The notes under the pieces: generated by a model
The model's input: the letters and a program-made list of their open reading frames with translations, nothing else
The model's database searches: none
Told to the model about the DNA's origin: nothing
Origin: an uncultured Rhodospirillales bacterium
GTDB taxonomy: Bacteria > Pseudomonadota > Alphaproteobacteria > ATCC43930 > CGMCC-115725
Assembly (NCBI GenBank): GCA_903828515.1
Contig: CAIKMD010000007.1
Span: 868,001 to 932,000 of the forward strand
DNA length: 64,000 bases
Direction of reading: 5' to 3'
Shown here: one piece after another, positions 8,223 through 18,159 of the stretch
Layout of the letters: every line of letters begins with the position of its first letter
Position numbering within the stretch: the first letter of the stretch is position 1
Translations under genes and position numbers: made by a program

Positions 8223-10064
8223 ATGAACATTTCGGCAGTGGCTCGACATTTGTCCGCAGCGAGCAGCCAGGTCGTGGCATGGCTGCGTGAGATTCCGCTC
8301 TGGGCGATCCTGGCGTTTTCCGCGGCGATCGCGGTCGCCTATTCGCCGAATGTCATTCACGTATTTGGCATTCACACCGACTACGACAATCTTTACACGC
8401 GAAGTCCGCATTTCCTCCATCCGGAGGCCGAGCATCTGTTCGCGGTCGCCCGACCAGTTGCGGCCCTCTTTTCGAATTTGACGATGTTGCCGGTTCTGTC
8501 CATCGGGGATTACCGGTGGACTCGAATCTTTTCCATCATCATGGTTTGCGTCCTGGGCGCCCAAATGATGGGAAATTGCATTCAGCTTCTGCGTGTGCGG
8601 ACGCTGGACGCGGTTGCCGTCGCCATTGCGACTTTTGTCGTGCCGGCGTTCACGTATTCGGTCTTGGTTGCAGCTGCGTGGGCGCCGCATTTGCTGACGA
8701 TATTTATCGCCTTTGGCGCCTATACGTGTCTCGGCCGGTCCAATCTCCAGTCAATTCCGTTTCTGGTTTATGCGACGCGCCGCGACTATCCCGGGCTGCG
8801 CATCCAATTTCTGAAATATGCTTCGGTTCGTCCGGTTTGGATCGCCTGTATCCTCTATCAACTCGCGCTCTATGACTATCCGCCCAATGCGCTCATCATC
8901 GCCGTGTTTCCCGTTATCGGCATTTTGTTTTCGCGGGCGCCGCGCGCCTACCGAACGCTTCTCGCCGCGCGCGATATCGCCTTCATCGGCGTCAATCTCG
9001 TGCTCTATTTCGTGTCGGTAAAGCTGCTTTACATTCCGTTCGCCCGGCTGTTCACGGCGGCCGATAGCGATCCGCCAGCGAATATGTCGGCATTCCTCTT
9101 GCGCTTGACCGCCGGATATCGCTTCAAGCTGGACACCGATCCGGTACAAATCCTCGGGCGCCTTCGGCATCTCCTCGGGGTTGCGGGCGACCTCTGGTTC
9201 ATGCCGCAGGCGCATATTCGTTTCCTCACGGGCATCGTGTTCCTCGTGGCAGTAGCGGTCGCCGGCGCATGGGTCCGGCACACCCGAACCGTCCCAATGC
9301 CGGCGCGCGAGAATGGCCCTCGGTTGAGGTTCGGTGCATGGGATTCCGAAGGCGCGGTGGCCGTCTACATAACAGCGGCTTGTTTTATATTGGCGGGGGC
9401 GCCTGTCCTGGCGGCGTCGGGCGGGTTCGTGACCTACCGCACCGTGGCTGTGTCGACCGCCGTGGCCGCCATCGCTTTCGTCTACGCGATTCGCAGCATC
9501 GTCGAAATTCCGTCGAGCAGAATCTCAAAAAACACGGCCGCCGCTTCCACCATCGCCGACGTCGCGCTGGCGCTGACGATTTTCGCCGCGGTTGGCAGCA
9601 CCCTTTATACAAATTATTTGACGATGAGACTGGCGCGCAGTGAATTTGCCTATTTCACGGCGATGGCGCACCAGGCGATCGACAGCAAAGCGAAAACCAT
9701 CTTTCTGGTCGATCCAAGGCCGATCATGCTGCCGGAAGACATTCCGGTCGTTTACGATCAACAAGGGCGTGCGGCTCCACCCTACGAGCTCGGCTGCTTT
9801 TCCGACTACTGCATCGAGACGGGGTCAATTCTCCACATTGCGATCGAAGAACTCGGCCATTCCGACCGGGAGTTCACTATCCTGACGCCGCAGGGCGACG
9901 AACCGGTGCCGGGGTTGACCTGCGCAATGCTCACCGGGCCGGCGCCGACCTATCCGCCTAACCCGAATGCGCGATCGATCGCGGTCATCGATCACTTCCG
10001 CACGCTCACGCCGTTGATGTGCGTCGATTACAGCTTGGCGGCCTGGCACGATCTCGGCCTCTGA
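8223..10064 (+). CDS. Large integral membrane protein, copy A (unknown function)
   Basis: A 613-residue polytopic protein. About ten hydrophobic segments run from residue ~27 to ~470, followed by a ~130-residue soluble tail. Near the N-terminus it has the acidic loop HTDYDNLY, and in the tail a two-cysteine element GCFSDYC that could form a disulphide. It is a diverged paralogue of the gene at 10097-11935, with which it shares both elements, and the two genes face each other tail to tail. The overall layout resembles GT-C type glucosyltransferases acting on lipid-linked sugars (GtrII-like), but I do not recognise a defined family. The location between two related GT2 genes supports a role in glycan decoration (inference). 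Confidence 0.75.
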   Translation: MNISAVARHLSAASSQVVAWLREIPLWAILAFSAAIAVAYSPNVIHVFGIHTDYDNLYTRSPHFLHPEAEHLFAVARPVAALFSNLTMLPVLSIGDYRWTRIFSIIMVCVLGAQMMGNCIQLLRVRTLDAVAVAIATFVVPAFTYSVLVAAAWAPHLLTIFIAFGAYTCLGRSNLQSIPFLVYATRRDYPGLRIQFLKYASVRPVWIACILYQLALYDYPPNALIIAVFPVIGILFSRAPRAYRTLLAARDIAFIGVNLVLYFVSVKLLYIPFARLFTAADSDPPANMSAFLLRLTAGYRFKLDTDPVQILGRLRHLLGVAGDLWFMPQAHIRFLTGIVFLVAVAVAGAWVRHTRTVPMPARENGPRLRFGAWDSEGAVAVYITAACFILAGAPVLAASGGFVTYRTVAVSTAVAAIAFVYAIRSIVEIPSSRISKNTAAASTIADVALALTIFAAVGSTLYTNYLTMRLARSEFAYFTAMAHQAIDSKAKTIFLVDPRPIMLPEDIPVVYDQQGRAAPPYELGCFSDYCIETGSILHIAIEELGHSDREFTILTPQGDEPVPGLTCAMLTGPAPTYPPNPNARSIAVIDHFRTLTPLMCVDYSLAAWHDLGL

Positions 10065-10096
10065 CGAACCACGAACGCTCCGGCGGGTTTGTCGGA

Positions 10097-11935
10097 TCAG
10101 CGGCGGTCCCATGTATCGGGTGACAGAGCGATGTCGTGCCAGACGAGGTCGAAGGGCACGCAATCGACCCCGCCCCGTTTCTGAATTTCTTTGATCTTGT
10201 CGGTAGTCTCGGCACTTAATGCCGGAGGAATCGCGGAGTCGGGTGCGGCGAATGAAGCGCAGGTCAGACCCTGCGCTTCATCGCCGCGAAAGATATTGAT
10301 CGCGATACGCGTGTTGGCGTAGCCGAGTTGCCGGCGTGCAATCGCATAGATTTCCGGTTGTGAAAAGCAGTAACTCGAGAAGCAACCCAACTGGTACGGC
10401 ATGATCGCACGCTGTTTTTGATCGTAGGCGACCGGCAGGTCGTTGGGCGGGAATACATCGCGTTGATCGAGAATCACCAAAGTCCGGTGGTCGGTTTCGG
10501 CGGCGTGCCGGATCAGACTGGTCACATAGGCAAATTCATTGACCGACAATCGGACGGTCATGCGGATGTGATCAGCCGTAATCCCGACAGCTGAGATCAA
10601 GACGGCGATGATGGCGATACGGGGTAAAGACCAGGGAAGGGCGTTCAACGAAGGAACTCGCACTTCCAATATTTCGGCGATACCGCCAATCATAAAAAGA
10701 AAAATCACGGCGGTCAGCGCGGTGGGCGCAGCGATCGTGCGGTAATCGACGATTCCTCCGATCGAAAGAAGAATGGGGGAGCCGGATACGAAATAGCAGA
10801 TCGCGACAATGCCGACGATGAAAGCTCCCTCAGACCACGCGGATTTGATTTTCAGTCGCGCAAGCTGGCTGCCGAAATTCGTCGATGACGGAACGAAGCG
10901 AGACTGTGCCAGCCAGAGACCGCCGAGAACGATCATGGCGACGGCGATATAGACGTGGCTTTGCGGCAGGAACCAAAGGTTGCCGCCCACGCGGAGCTGC
11001 TCGCTCAGTCGGGCGAGAAACGCCAACGGGTCGCGCTGCAATTCGAAACGGTAATAAGACGTGTATCCGGTGTCCGGAAAGACACGCACAGGATAATTGG
11101 CCTTCAGAATGGGGAAATAAATCAGCTTGGTGGTGAGAAAGTAGATGACGAGATTGGCACCGAGAAAGACGATATCGCGACAGGCGATCAGCGCGCGATA
11201 CAGAAACGGGCTTTGCGAGAACAGAAGAGCGATTGCCGGAAGCAGACAGAAGAAGAGGGCGTTCGAAGGGTAGTCGTACATTGCGATCTGGAAGAAAAGA
11301 AACGCGAGGCCGAAGTGCCACCGCGTTATGTAATGCCAGACATGACGGATAACTCCCCGGTATTGGCGTGCCGTCGCATAGCTGCTGAAGAGAAAAAGTT
11401 GCTTGTTCGATACCGACAAAAACGAATACGCGCAAAAAGCAAACCAGACCGCTGTCTGGTAGGGTCCCCAAGCTGCGATATTCATGATCGAAACGGCAAA
11501 GGCTGGTGCCAGGAATGCCACGATGGCCAACGCCAGGGCATCGAAGGGGCGGACACGGAGTCGGCTGACGCAGATCGAAATCATATGGATCCCGATGACA
11601 CACAGCGCGAGCATTCCGAAGAGCCGCGCCCATGGGAAATCCTCTATGCCGCTCATGGGGTACAGCGGAATATTCGAAACCCAAACCGCGACGGGCCGTG
11701 CGACGGAAAGGAGTTGCCACGCTTCGACGAAATAGAAAGGAGAATCCGGGTTCCGGCCGGTGAACGAGTCATAGTCGCCGTGCACACCATAAACGGCGAA
11801 AGTCGACCCGAGATAGGCAATGACCATCGCGATCGCGAATGCCCAGAAGAGCCATTGTGGCGTCGCGCGATTGACGGCGATTGGTGTGCGCTCCGTCTTT
11901 ATCGGACGCGAAACAAAATCGATTTCGGTTGCCAT
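10097..11935 (-). CDS. Large integral membrane protein, copy B (unknown function)
   Basis: A 612-residue polytopic membrane protein, paralogous to 8223-10064. It shares the N-terminal GVHGDYDSF loop, the PVAYDQKQRA...QLGCFSSYC tail element with two cysteines, and a C-terminus containing a WHDI/WHDL segment. Copy B begins with an ~27-residue hydrophilic leader before the first membrane segment. An aspartate-containing first periplasmic loop is typical of GT-C sugar transferases (family knowledge), so a polyprenyl-sugar-using transferase is possible; this is inference. Only 32 bases separate its 3' end from copy A. Start ATG at 11935. Confidence 0.75.
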   Translation of the reverse strand: MATEIDFVSRPIKTERTPIAVNRATPQWLFWAFAIAMVIAYLGSTFAVYGVHGDYDSFTGRNPDSPFYFVEAWQLLSVARPVAVWVSNIPLYPMSGIEDFPWARLFGMLALCVIGIHMISICVSRLRVRPFDALALAIVAFLAPAFAVSIMNIAAWGPYQTAVWFAFCAYSFLSVSNKQLFLFSSYATARQYRGVIRHVWHYITRWHFGLAFLFFQIAMYDYPSNALFFCLLPAIALLFSQSPFLYRALIACRDIVFLGANLVIYFLTTKLIYFPILKANYPVRVFPDTGYTSYYRFELQRDPLAFLARLSEQLRVGGNLWFLPQSHVYIAVAMIVLGGLWLAQSRFVPSSTNFGSQLARLKIKSAWSEGAFIVGIVAICYFVSGSPILLSIGGIVDYRTIAAPTALTAVIFLFMIGGIAEILEVRVPSLNALPWSLPRIAIIAVLISAVGITADHIRMTVRLSVNEFAYVTSLIRHAAETDHRTLVILDQRDVFPPNDLPVAYDQKQRAIMPYQLGCFSSYCFSQPEIYAIARRQLGYANTRIAINIFRGDEAQGLTCASFAAPDSAIPPALSAETTDKIKEIQKRGGVDCVPFDLVWHDIALSPDTWDRR

Positions 11936-12094
11936 TGGATTACCGTTCTACAGGCCCAGAGAAGGCTCTTCTATACCCTGATTCCGCGTCGATCGCTTGC
12001 GCTAGACGTCATCTTGGCTCGAACGGGATGCGGTGAAAGTGGTCTTGGGCTAGGATGTTTGTTAGACTGCCACGCAGCAGGAATGGGGAATCGA

Positions 12095-12703
12095 ATGTCT
12101 GACGTCATGGCTCGGGAATTTCCGTATCGGCAGGGGTTGCCCTATCGCGCGATTCTGAGCGAAAAAAACGGGCAGTTCTATATCTACCAGCCCGAATTGA
12201 ACATCATCGCGACGGGTGAAACCCTTGCCTCGGCGTACGACAAATTCTGCAGCATCCGGCTGGATTTCCTGCATGAGATCGAGCGAGCGGGGCTCGAGGA
12301 CGAGTTGCCCCAGGTTCGCCCCGTGCGTGGTGCCCGGACGTCGATGAGAGGGACGGGGGGCGGGGCCGTTGCTGCCGCCGGAAACCTCAGCATGTTCATC
12401 GTTAAGCTGGCGATCGTGGTCGGGTTGTTCGCTTTCGTGGGCGTGGTCGGCTTGTTCGCCCTGGAGCGGGTCGTGACCAACGGCGTCGCCCGTATCAACA
12501 ACGGAACCGCGCACGCCTCGCTGGTCGATTTGACGAACAATGCGGCGCGCCATGCGCAAGCCATGCCGGCCGACCGGAAAGATCAATTGCGCGACAGCGT
12601 CGGCATCCTCGCACGTGAGGCCAAACCGATTCTCGACGCTCTCGAGGCTGGTCTTGCGGGTACGGCTCCCAAAGCGGCGGTGCCGGCTCCGAGTAAGCCG
12701 TAA
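12095..12703 (+). CDS. Hypothetical protein with one transmembrane segment
   Basis: A 202-residue protein I do not recognise. Residues 1-85 are a soluble domain (PYRAILSEKNGQFYIYQPELN near the start). A Gly/Ala-rich linker follows, then one clear hydrophobic segment (LAIVVGLFAFVGVVGLFAL, ~residues 108-126). The C-terminal ~75 residues are helical and charged with an Ala/Pro-rich end. The ATG at 12095 has GGGGA about six bases upstream. It lies between two glycan genes on the opposite strand, so a scaffold or regulatory partner of the surface-glycan machinery is possible, but nothing in the sequence shows it. Confidence 0.7.
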   Translation: MSDVMAREFPYRQGLPYRAILSEKNGQFYIYQPELNIIATGETLASAYDKFCSIRLDFLHEIERAGLEDELPQVRPVRGARTSMRGTGGGAVAAAGNLSMFIVKLAIVVGLFAFVGVVGLFALERVVTNGVARINNGTAHASLVDLTNNAARHAQAMPADRKDQLRDSVGILAREAKPILDALEAGLAGTAPKAAVPAPSKP

Positions 12704-12716
12704 CGCGTCTGATCCG

Positions 12717-12740
12717 CGGCGCGTTTCGTTTATCGCGCCG
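12717..12740. terminator. Hairpin between convergent genes
   Basis: A perfect 7-bp inverted repeat (CGGCGCG / CGCGCCG) with a 10-base loop fills the gap between the hypothetical gene ending at 12703 and the GT2 gene whose stop begins at 12743. No T-run follows on either strand, so it would be a weak or factor-assisted bidirectional terminator. Confidence 0.4.
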
Positions 12741-13514
12741 TTACGAACGCGATGACGCTTCGGCTGCCCGTCGCGATTTCGCCGCTGCGCGTTCCAGGGC
12801 CCGACGGCTTGAAAAGAAATCGGCCCCGATTTGCATGACGCCGGCGGTTCCGTTGCGAACGACGGACATCTTGCTGGTACCGCCGCGGCGGATCGGTTCG
12901 TCGCCGGGGATGTCCGTGGTGCGCAGACCCAGTTTGGCGACGCGGCAGACGGAGCCGATCTCCCAAGTGGTCGTGAGCGGAAAGCGCCGATGGAGCCAGC
13001 TTTCCTCATTCTGGCGGTGCAGGTTCATGGCGAGAATGGCATCGCGGCGGTAGGCGCGAAATCCGCCGAGCGTATCCGTGTAACGCGCGCCAAAGAGAAG
13101 ATTGATCACTTTGGTGAATACACGGTTGCCCAGGGCGCTGATGAACGTGTCGTCGTGGCTTTTCGCGGGCGGCAGATAGCGGGATACGCAAACCATGTCA
13201 TATCCCTCGGATATCTTCGCTATGAGGGTCGGGATGAGTTCCGGAATGCAATTTCCGTCCGGCGTGAAGACGATGAAAATATCGCTAGTCGTGTTATCGA
13301 ACCCGGTGGTCCATGCATCGAAGAGTCCGCGCCCTTTCTGCTGGATGAGGCGGTGGCCGTATTTCGCCACTTCGTCGATCGTTCCATCCGTGGAATTTCC
13401 ATCGACGACGACGATTTCGTCACACCAGCTTGGATCGATGCGCGGCAAAATCGCGCGTAGCCCGGTCAACTCATTCAACGTCGGCATGAACAGAGCCGTA
13501 GTTAGGCGCGCCAT
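12741..13514 (-). CDS. Family 2 glycosyltransferase (copy B)
   Basis: A 257-residue GT-A enzyme. FMPTLNELTGLR opens the fold, EIVVVDGNSTDGT is the nucleotide-binding strand, and FTPDGNC holds the acidic metal-binding motif. The closing IPGDEPIRRGGTSKM segment is like that of polyprenyl-phosphate-hexose synthases. There is no C-terminal membrane anchor; the tail is Ala/Arg-rich. It is a paralogue of 7214-7963. The upstream 1009-residue membrane protein lies on the same strand about 150 bases away, so the two may be cotranscribed. Start ATG 13514 agrees with the family N-terminus. Confidence 0.85.
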   Translation of the reverse strand: MARLTTALFMPTLNELTGLRAILPRIDPSWCDEIVVVDGNSTDGTIDEVAKYGHRLIQQKGRGLFDAWTTGFDNTTSDIFIVFTPDGNCIPELIPTLIAKISEGYDMVCVSRYLPPAKSHDDTFISALGNRVFTKVINLLFGARYTDTLGGFRAYRRDAILAMNLHRQNEESWLHRRFPLTTTWEIGSVCRVAKLGLRTTDIPGDEPIRRGGTSKMSVVRNGTAGVMQIGADFFSSRRALERAAAKSRRAAEASSRS

Positions 13515-13661
13515 CGTGCTATACCCACCCCAAAGACAAACAACGAGACGTCGGTTGATCGAACCACGATTCCCCGAACCCCACGCGGTCGGTTGATAAT
13601 AGTTGCCACACTATTGGCTGTGAAGCGTTATCGCGTTTCGGTGCGCGCGTAGCGCGCTCGG

Positions 13662-16600
13662 TTAGGCCGGCAGCATCGCGCGGCCATTATTCCCAAGCAG
13701 GCGCTCGCGCCAGCTGAGAAGCAGAAGCCCGAGCAGGACCAAAAGAGTCGCGATATCGGCGAAGGTCTGCCCCGCTGTTTGATAGAAAAATCCGACGTAG
13801 TGATCGCCCTTCGGGACATCGACCGCGAGAAAGGCGTAATTCGCGAGCGAAATCGTCGTGGACTTGCCGTCGACATAGGCTTTCCAGCCGGGCAGGGCGG
13901 CAAGATTGTAAACTAGGGTGCATTGCGGATCGGGACAGTGAATCGCCACGCCGACGCGCGGCCCGATCACGCCGTCGATCTTCGCGGTACCGCCTCGGCT
14001 CGACGGTCCTTCGGCGGGCGCCTGAGCATCGGAATGCGGCGCGCCCGACGGGCGCACGATGATGGCGTCGTGGCGATGCGGAAAATGTATCAGGTTCTGA
14101 ATCATCGGATCGATAATTTTCCGATAACTCTCCATATCGATTTGCTGCCGGTAGAAAGCATGTGTTCCGGCGACGGCTGCCTCAACGACGGATGGTTCGA
14201 CCTCGGCGACTTCGCGGGCCAGATAGGCGGTGTCGTAGGCGCGCTTGTCACGCACCAGCACGAAATTGTTCCAGCCGATCTGGCCACCTGAAACCTGTGT
14301 CAGCTCCGTCGTGGGGTCGGCGACCGCGTCGAGCACGGCCTTTTCCGGCAGCATCAGATAGGCGCCAACGCCCGCGATCCCGAGAAGGGTTCGGAAATCC
14401 TCGTTTCCGAGGATGTCGCTGGTTTCATAAAGCCAGGGATACCGGGCATTGATGATGGTGTAATTGGCGGTCAGTGAAAGCACATACCGGAAATCCGGCA
14501 GGGTGCTGACTGGATACATATAAAGCGCCTGGATCATCGGGAATCCCGCGTATACGCGGGTATCGTACATCATCGTATTGTTATGCGCGTCCGTCACATT
14601 GCGCGCCGCGCTGAGAAAAGACGTTTGAAATTTCGCGCCGACGATCGCCATAACGCGCAGGTAGGGATCGTCCAGTTTGGCCAAATACGCATCGACGTTT
14701 TCGGGAATATCGTCCACCACCCCGGTGGCGAAGTACGCGCGGTCGATCGAGGGTGCGACCTGATCGGCAAACGGGCGAACCCGAGCGTTCGGCAATTCGC
14801 TGACGGTGACGGCGCCCTCGGATTTGAGGGCCGCGGCGAATTCGGTTCGGGCGGCAGTCATCGCCGGGGTCGGGGAAGCCGTTACGTCACCCTGGAAAGA
14901 CAGCAGCCTGTCGCGCACGTAATTGAGGCTCGCTTGCTGATCGACCGGCGTCAGGGAATTCGCCAAGACCGCTTGGAGCGTCTCGTAGACGGGGCGCGTG
15001 CTTGGATCGAGAACGTCGATTCGGGGTTCGCTGCCGATGCCCGAGATCATGACGAAAACCAGCGCGGCAAACCCGACGGCGGACAAAATGCCGTTGGCGA
15101 AAGCGGCATATCCCCTGCCGCCATTCGACGCAAAGAGGGTCCATATCCGGATCCAGACCGGCGAGGTCCGAATCAGCTTGATGCCGGCATCGATGCCGAT
15201 CGCGACCACGACAAGTGTCGCGAGGCCGAGGATGGCTAAAATCCGATCGGGCGGCAGGAGATGCACGGTCCAACCGATCATGTGCATCGCGGCACGGACA
15301 TGCGTGGGCACGCCCGGGAAACTCAGGGGAAGGATCACGACCCCGACGGCGAGAAAACCGAACAGCGCATAACGCGTCCGGCGGAACTTCATTTCCCGGC
15401 AAAGCTCGAGCAGGGCTCCGAGCGCAAGCGCGATTACATAAAATCCGAATCGTTCGTTGTAGAGCGAATACGTCTTGTCGATCGTCGTGATCTCGCCGAA
15501 GACGTCGAGATTTCCGGCTCGTACCTGGGCGATGACCGGGATGATGTAGGCCAGGGAAACCGCCAGAAAGGCAGCGCCCGCTGCAACGTTGATCAAGATG
15601 GCGCGAACGCGCGAACAACCCACGCGATCGCCGATCGCGATGTAAGCGAAAGCCACGAGCGCGTAGATACCGACCGAATAGATCAGCACCTCGGGATGCG
15701 GCGCCAGAATGTACGATTGCGATCCGAGCACAAGCCCCGCCCAGGCGCCGGTCAGAAGACTGTCCTTTTGCAGCGCGACCGACAGCAGCCACAGCGCGAT
15801 TGACAGGGTCAAATAAGACGCAAGCACCCAGCCCGTGTCTTCAGTTAGCATGACGAGATAGAACTGGTTGCCAACGAAATAAAGCAGAGCGACGCCGATC
15901 GCCATCACGCGCGTGATTCGCGAACGGCGTAGAAAAAGATAGAGGAAATAGGCCAGCAGGACGTATCCGCAGAAATGAATTAGCACGAGAAGCTTGAAAA
16001 ACGAACTGGCTTCCCAAACCGAGAAGATATTGAGAAAACTGAAGATGCTGAGCGGCAGCGACGTCAGTCCGGTCGGAACATCCTGGACCGCGCCCCAGAA
16101 GGTATGCGTGAAGGGGCTGAACGAATAGGAATAAGCTGCCATGTAGTTGCGCATCGCGAGCGTGGATGCCGAAAGATAGGTCTCGGCGGCTCGAGTGGCG
16201 GCGTGGAAGAGATAGAAAGGCGATACTGATTGAATCAAAAAGCAATAAGCCACAGCGATGATCGCCAGCGGGACGAGATATTCCTTGATCGACCATTTGC
16301 GGCTTACCGGCGAGGCTGTCGACCAAAATTCGCGGCCCCAAAACACCAAGACGAAAAGCGTAAAGGTCACCGCGCCGGCAAGTGGTGCCAACAAAATCGC
16401 GATCAGGATGCTGCCGACGAAGGTGAACGACCGTGCCGCCGCCGGCCACAGGTTGGCGCGCGGATTGATTGCCCGCGGGATCGTCATCAGTGCGGATCCG
16501 TAAATGCAGAGCATGACGAGGAATGTCGTTGAGATGGTCGGTAAATATTCTTTGATCGGAACGTTGGCCCGAAACGTCGGCGACACGGCCGTCATTTGGT

Positions 16601-16691
16601 GAAACGCATACCAAACCGCGAACAAGAGCGAGCCTGCCGCGGCCACGGCCCAATGGCTGCGGAGCATCCGTTCGGAAATGCGGTAAGGCAT
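13662..16691 (-). CDS. YfhO-like giant membrane protein
   Basis: About 1009 residues. The first ~570 have many hydrophobic segments (roughly twelve), then comes a ~390-residue periplasmic-type domain, and a last membrane segment near the C-terminus (LLVLLGLLLLSW). The segment LPGWKAYVDGKSTTISLANY near residue 945 is the hallmark of the YfhO/GT-C family (PGW..YVDGK..). YfhO-like proteins are thought to use polyprenyl-linked sugars to decorate surface polymers. The GT2 just downstream could supply that lipid-linked sugar (inference). GTG 16694 and ATG 16691 are adjacent start candidates; neither has a strong ribosome site. Confidence 0.8.
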   Translation of the reverse strand: MPYRISERMLRSHWAVAAAGSLLFAVWYAFHQMTAVSPTFRANVPIKEYLPTISTTFLVMLCIYGSALMTIPRAINPRANLWPAAARSFTFVGSILIAILLAPLAGAVTFTLFVLVFWGREFWSTASPVSRKWSIKEYLVPLAIIAVAYCFLIQSVSPFYLFHAATRAAETYLSASTLAMRNYMAAYSYSFSPFTHTFWGAVQDVPTGLTSLPLSIFSFLNIFSVWEASSFFKLLVLIHFCGYVLLAYFLYLFLRRSRITRVMAIGVALLYFVGNQFYLVMLTEDTGWVLASYLTLSIALWLLSVALQKDSLLTGAWAGLVLGSQSYILAPHPEVLIYSVGIYALVAFAYIAIGDRVGCSRVRAILINVAAGAAFLAVSLAYIIPVIAQVRAGNLDVFGEITTIDKTYSLYNERFGFYVIALALGALLELCREMKFRRTRYALFGFLAVGVVILPLSFPGVPTHVRAAMHMIGWTVHLLPPDRILAILGLATLVVVAIGIDAGIKLIRTSPVWIRIWTLFASNGGRGYAAFANGILSAVGFAALVFVMISGIGSEPRIDVLDPSTRPVYETLQAVLANSLTPVDQQASLNYVRDRLLSFQGDVTASPTPAMTAARTEFAAALKSEGAVTVSELPNARVRPFADQVAPSIDRAYFATGVVDDIPENVDAYLAKLDDPYLRVMAIVGAKFQTSFLSAARNVTDAHNNTMMYDTRVYAGFPMIQALYMYPVSTLPDFRYVLSLTANYTIINARYPWLYETSDILGNEDFRTLLGIAGVGAYLMLPEKAVLDAVADPTTELTQVSGGQIGWNNFVLVRDKRAYDTAYLAREVAEVEPSVVEAAVAGTHAFYRQQIDMESYRKIIDPMIQNLIHFPHRHDAIIVRPSGAPHSDAQAPAEGPSSRGGTAKIDGVIGPRVGVAIHCPDPQCTLVYNLAALPGWKAYVDGKSTTISLANYAFLAVDVPKGDHYVGFFYQTAGQTFADIATLLVLLGLLLLSWRERLLGNNGRAMLPA

Positions 16692-17153
16692 CACGAGGCT
16701 TTCGGCCTATGGGCTCTGTGGCGACAGGCTACAAACGACATTCGCCCGCTGAGTATTTGTCATGGAGCGACGCATGGAACCCGTAGGAAGATCGTAGGGA
16801 ATGGAGTCGCGGCGGAGAGGAGGTCGGTCTCACGTTTGCTGTCCGAAGTAGTGTGCGCTTATACCCCAATTGCGATGGGGCGGCGAGCGAAATTCCCCGT
16901 GTCAGCGGTCCCATGCGTCGGGATCCAGCGCGCGAAATCCTGCGGCGTGCCCCGCGGCCGGTGATTGCGGCGTCTGGCAGACTTGACACGTCCGGAGCGG
17001 TGCATCAGAAGCGCGGCACAGGATGCTCAGCGAAGAATAGCGAACCGCGCACCACCATCCGATGAGCGTCTTCAATCTTTCATGGCTCCTTGACCTTGCT
17101 GAGGCGATCCGCCGGGCAGGATATTGCCGCGACGGATGTCGGAGTTTTTTCGC
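16692..17153. other. Divergent intergenic region, nothing recognised
   Basis: About 460 bases separate the YfhO-like gene (minus) from the YbhN-like gene (plus). Short open frames exist on both strands, but none has family features or a good start. Promoters for both genes should lie here; I could not pick a convincing hexamer pair. Confidence 0.4.
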
Positions 17154-18128
17154 GTGCTGATGAAAATTTTGCGACCCGCTGTCGGTGTCCTGTTGCTGAT
17201 CGCGCTTTTCTATTTTGGCTTGATCGACATTGCCGAACTGCGCCGGGCGCTTGCCCATCCGATCATGCTGGTGGCGGCGACGATCGTGTGTGCCGCGGTG
17301 ATGCCGGTCGCCGGATTGCGCTGGCACCTTTTTCTGCGTTCGCAGGGGTTGGTCCTCCGTCTCAGCGACACCGTGCGCATCGTTACGATGAGCTTCTTTT
17401 TTGCCACATTTCTTCCGGGCGGGGCGGGCGGCGACATCGTGCGCGGCGTCTACATCTATGATGCCTCGCACGGACGCCGAACCGGCGCGCTTCTTTCGAT
17501 CTTCATCGATCGGTTGATCGGCCTCTTTGCGTTCATGCTGGTGGGCGTGCTCGCGACATTGAGCCGTCCCTGGCAGAGCTTCGGGCTGTTCGAATACGGC
17601 GTTTTCCTGCTCGCGATCGCGTTCCTCATTTCGATCGGTGTGCTGTTCAAATTCGGTCATCGGATTGCCGGAGTCGTCAATCTTTTGTTCCGGGGGCGCA
17701 GTCGTCGGCTCGCGGAGATCATCGATGCAGCGGGCACTGCGCTCCATCAATACGGGAAGGAATGGCGCAGCGTTATTCTGTGTCTGCTTCTGTCGATCGT
17801 GATCGTGTTCCTGCTTGCGGCAGGCGTTGTGATGATTGCCGAGACGATGCAATTCGGGAGTTTGAGCGTCGTTGAATACGGCATCGCGGGTATTTATGCG
17901 ATGATCGCCAATGTCGTGCCGGTAAGCCCCGGCGGGCTCGGTATCGGTGAGGGTGCGTTCGCCTCTGCCTGTATCGCCCTCGAGCCGACGATGTCGGGCG
18001 TCCCCTACGGCACGATCTTTCTCGTCTTCAGATGCGTGTCGGTGATTTCTTCGCTGCCCGGCTTGATCGTGTATCTGATTTATCCGCATCGGGCGAAATT
18101 GCTCACGGTGGTGAATCCACCGTCCTAA
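17154..18128 (+). CDS. YbhN/UPF0104-type integral membrane protein (copy 1)
   Basis: About 324 residues with eight or so hydrophobic segments, in the lysylphosphatidylglycerol-synthase-flippase-like membrane family. The conserved core is readable: VAGLRWHLFLRSQGL, FLPGGAGGDIVRG, SIFIDRLIGL and VPVSPGGLGIGEGAFASA. Members probably flip lipids or lipid-linked sugars (family inference). It is closely similar end to end to 49848-50822. I chose GTG 17154 because the paralogue has the same GTG-TTG/CTG-ATG start and GGAG lies ten bases upstream; ATG 17136 and TTG 17124 are alternatives. In its place among glycan genes it could move an undecaprenyl- or hopanoid-type lipid. Confidence 0.83.
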   Translation: MLMKILRPAVGVLLLIALFYFGLIDIAELRRALAHPIMLVAATIVCAAVMPVAGLRWHLFLRSQGLVLRLSDTVRIVTMSFFFATFLPGGAGGDIVRGVYIYDASHGRRTGALLSIFIDRLIGLFAFMLVGVLATLSRPWQSFGLFEYGVFLLAIAFLISIGVLFKFGHRIAGVVNLLFRGRSRRLAEIIDAAGTALHQYGKEWRSVILCLLLSIVIVFLLAAGVVMIAETMQFGSLSVVEYGIAGIYAMIANVVPVSPGGLGIGEGAFASACIALEPTMSGVPYGTIFLVFRCVSVISSLPGLIVYLIYPHRAKLLTVVNPPS

Positions 18129-18159
18129 ACACGCATGCGTGATGGTGTGCGGCAGGCTC

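Noticed and set aside
10955-12094. Open frame extending the 12095-12703 gene upstream
   Set aside because: It crosses the membrane protein gene on the other strand and gives a charged, repetitive sequence; ATG 12095 has its own ribosome site.
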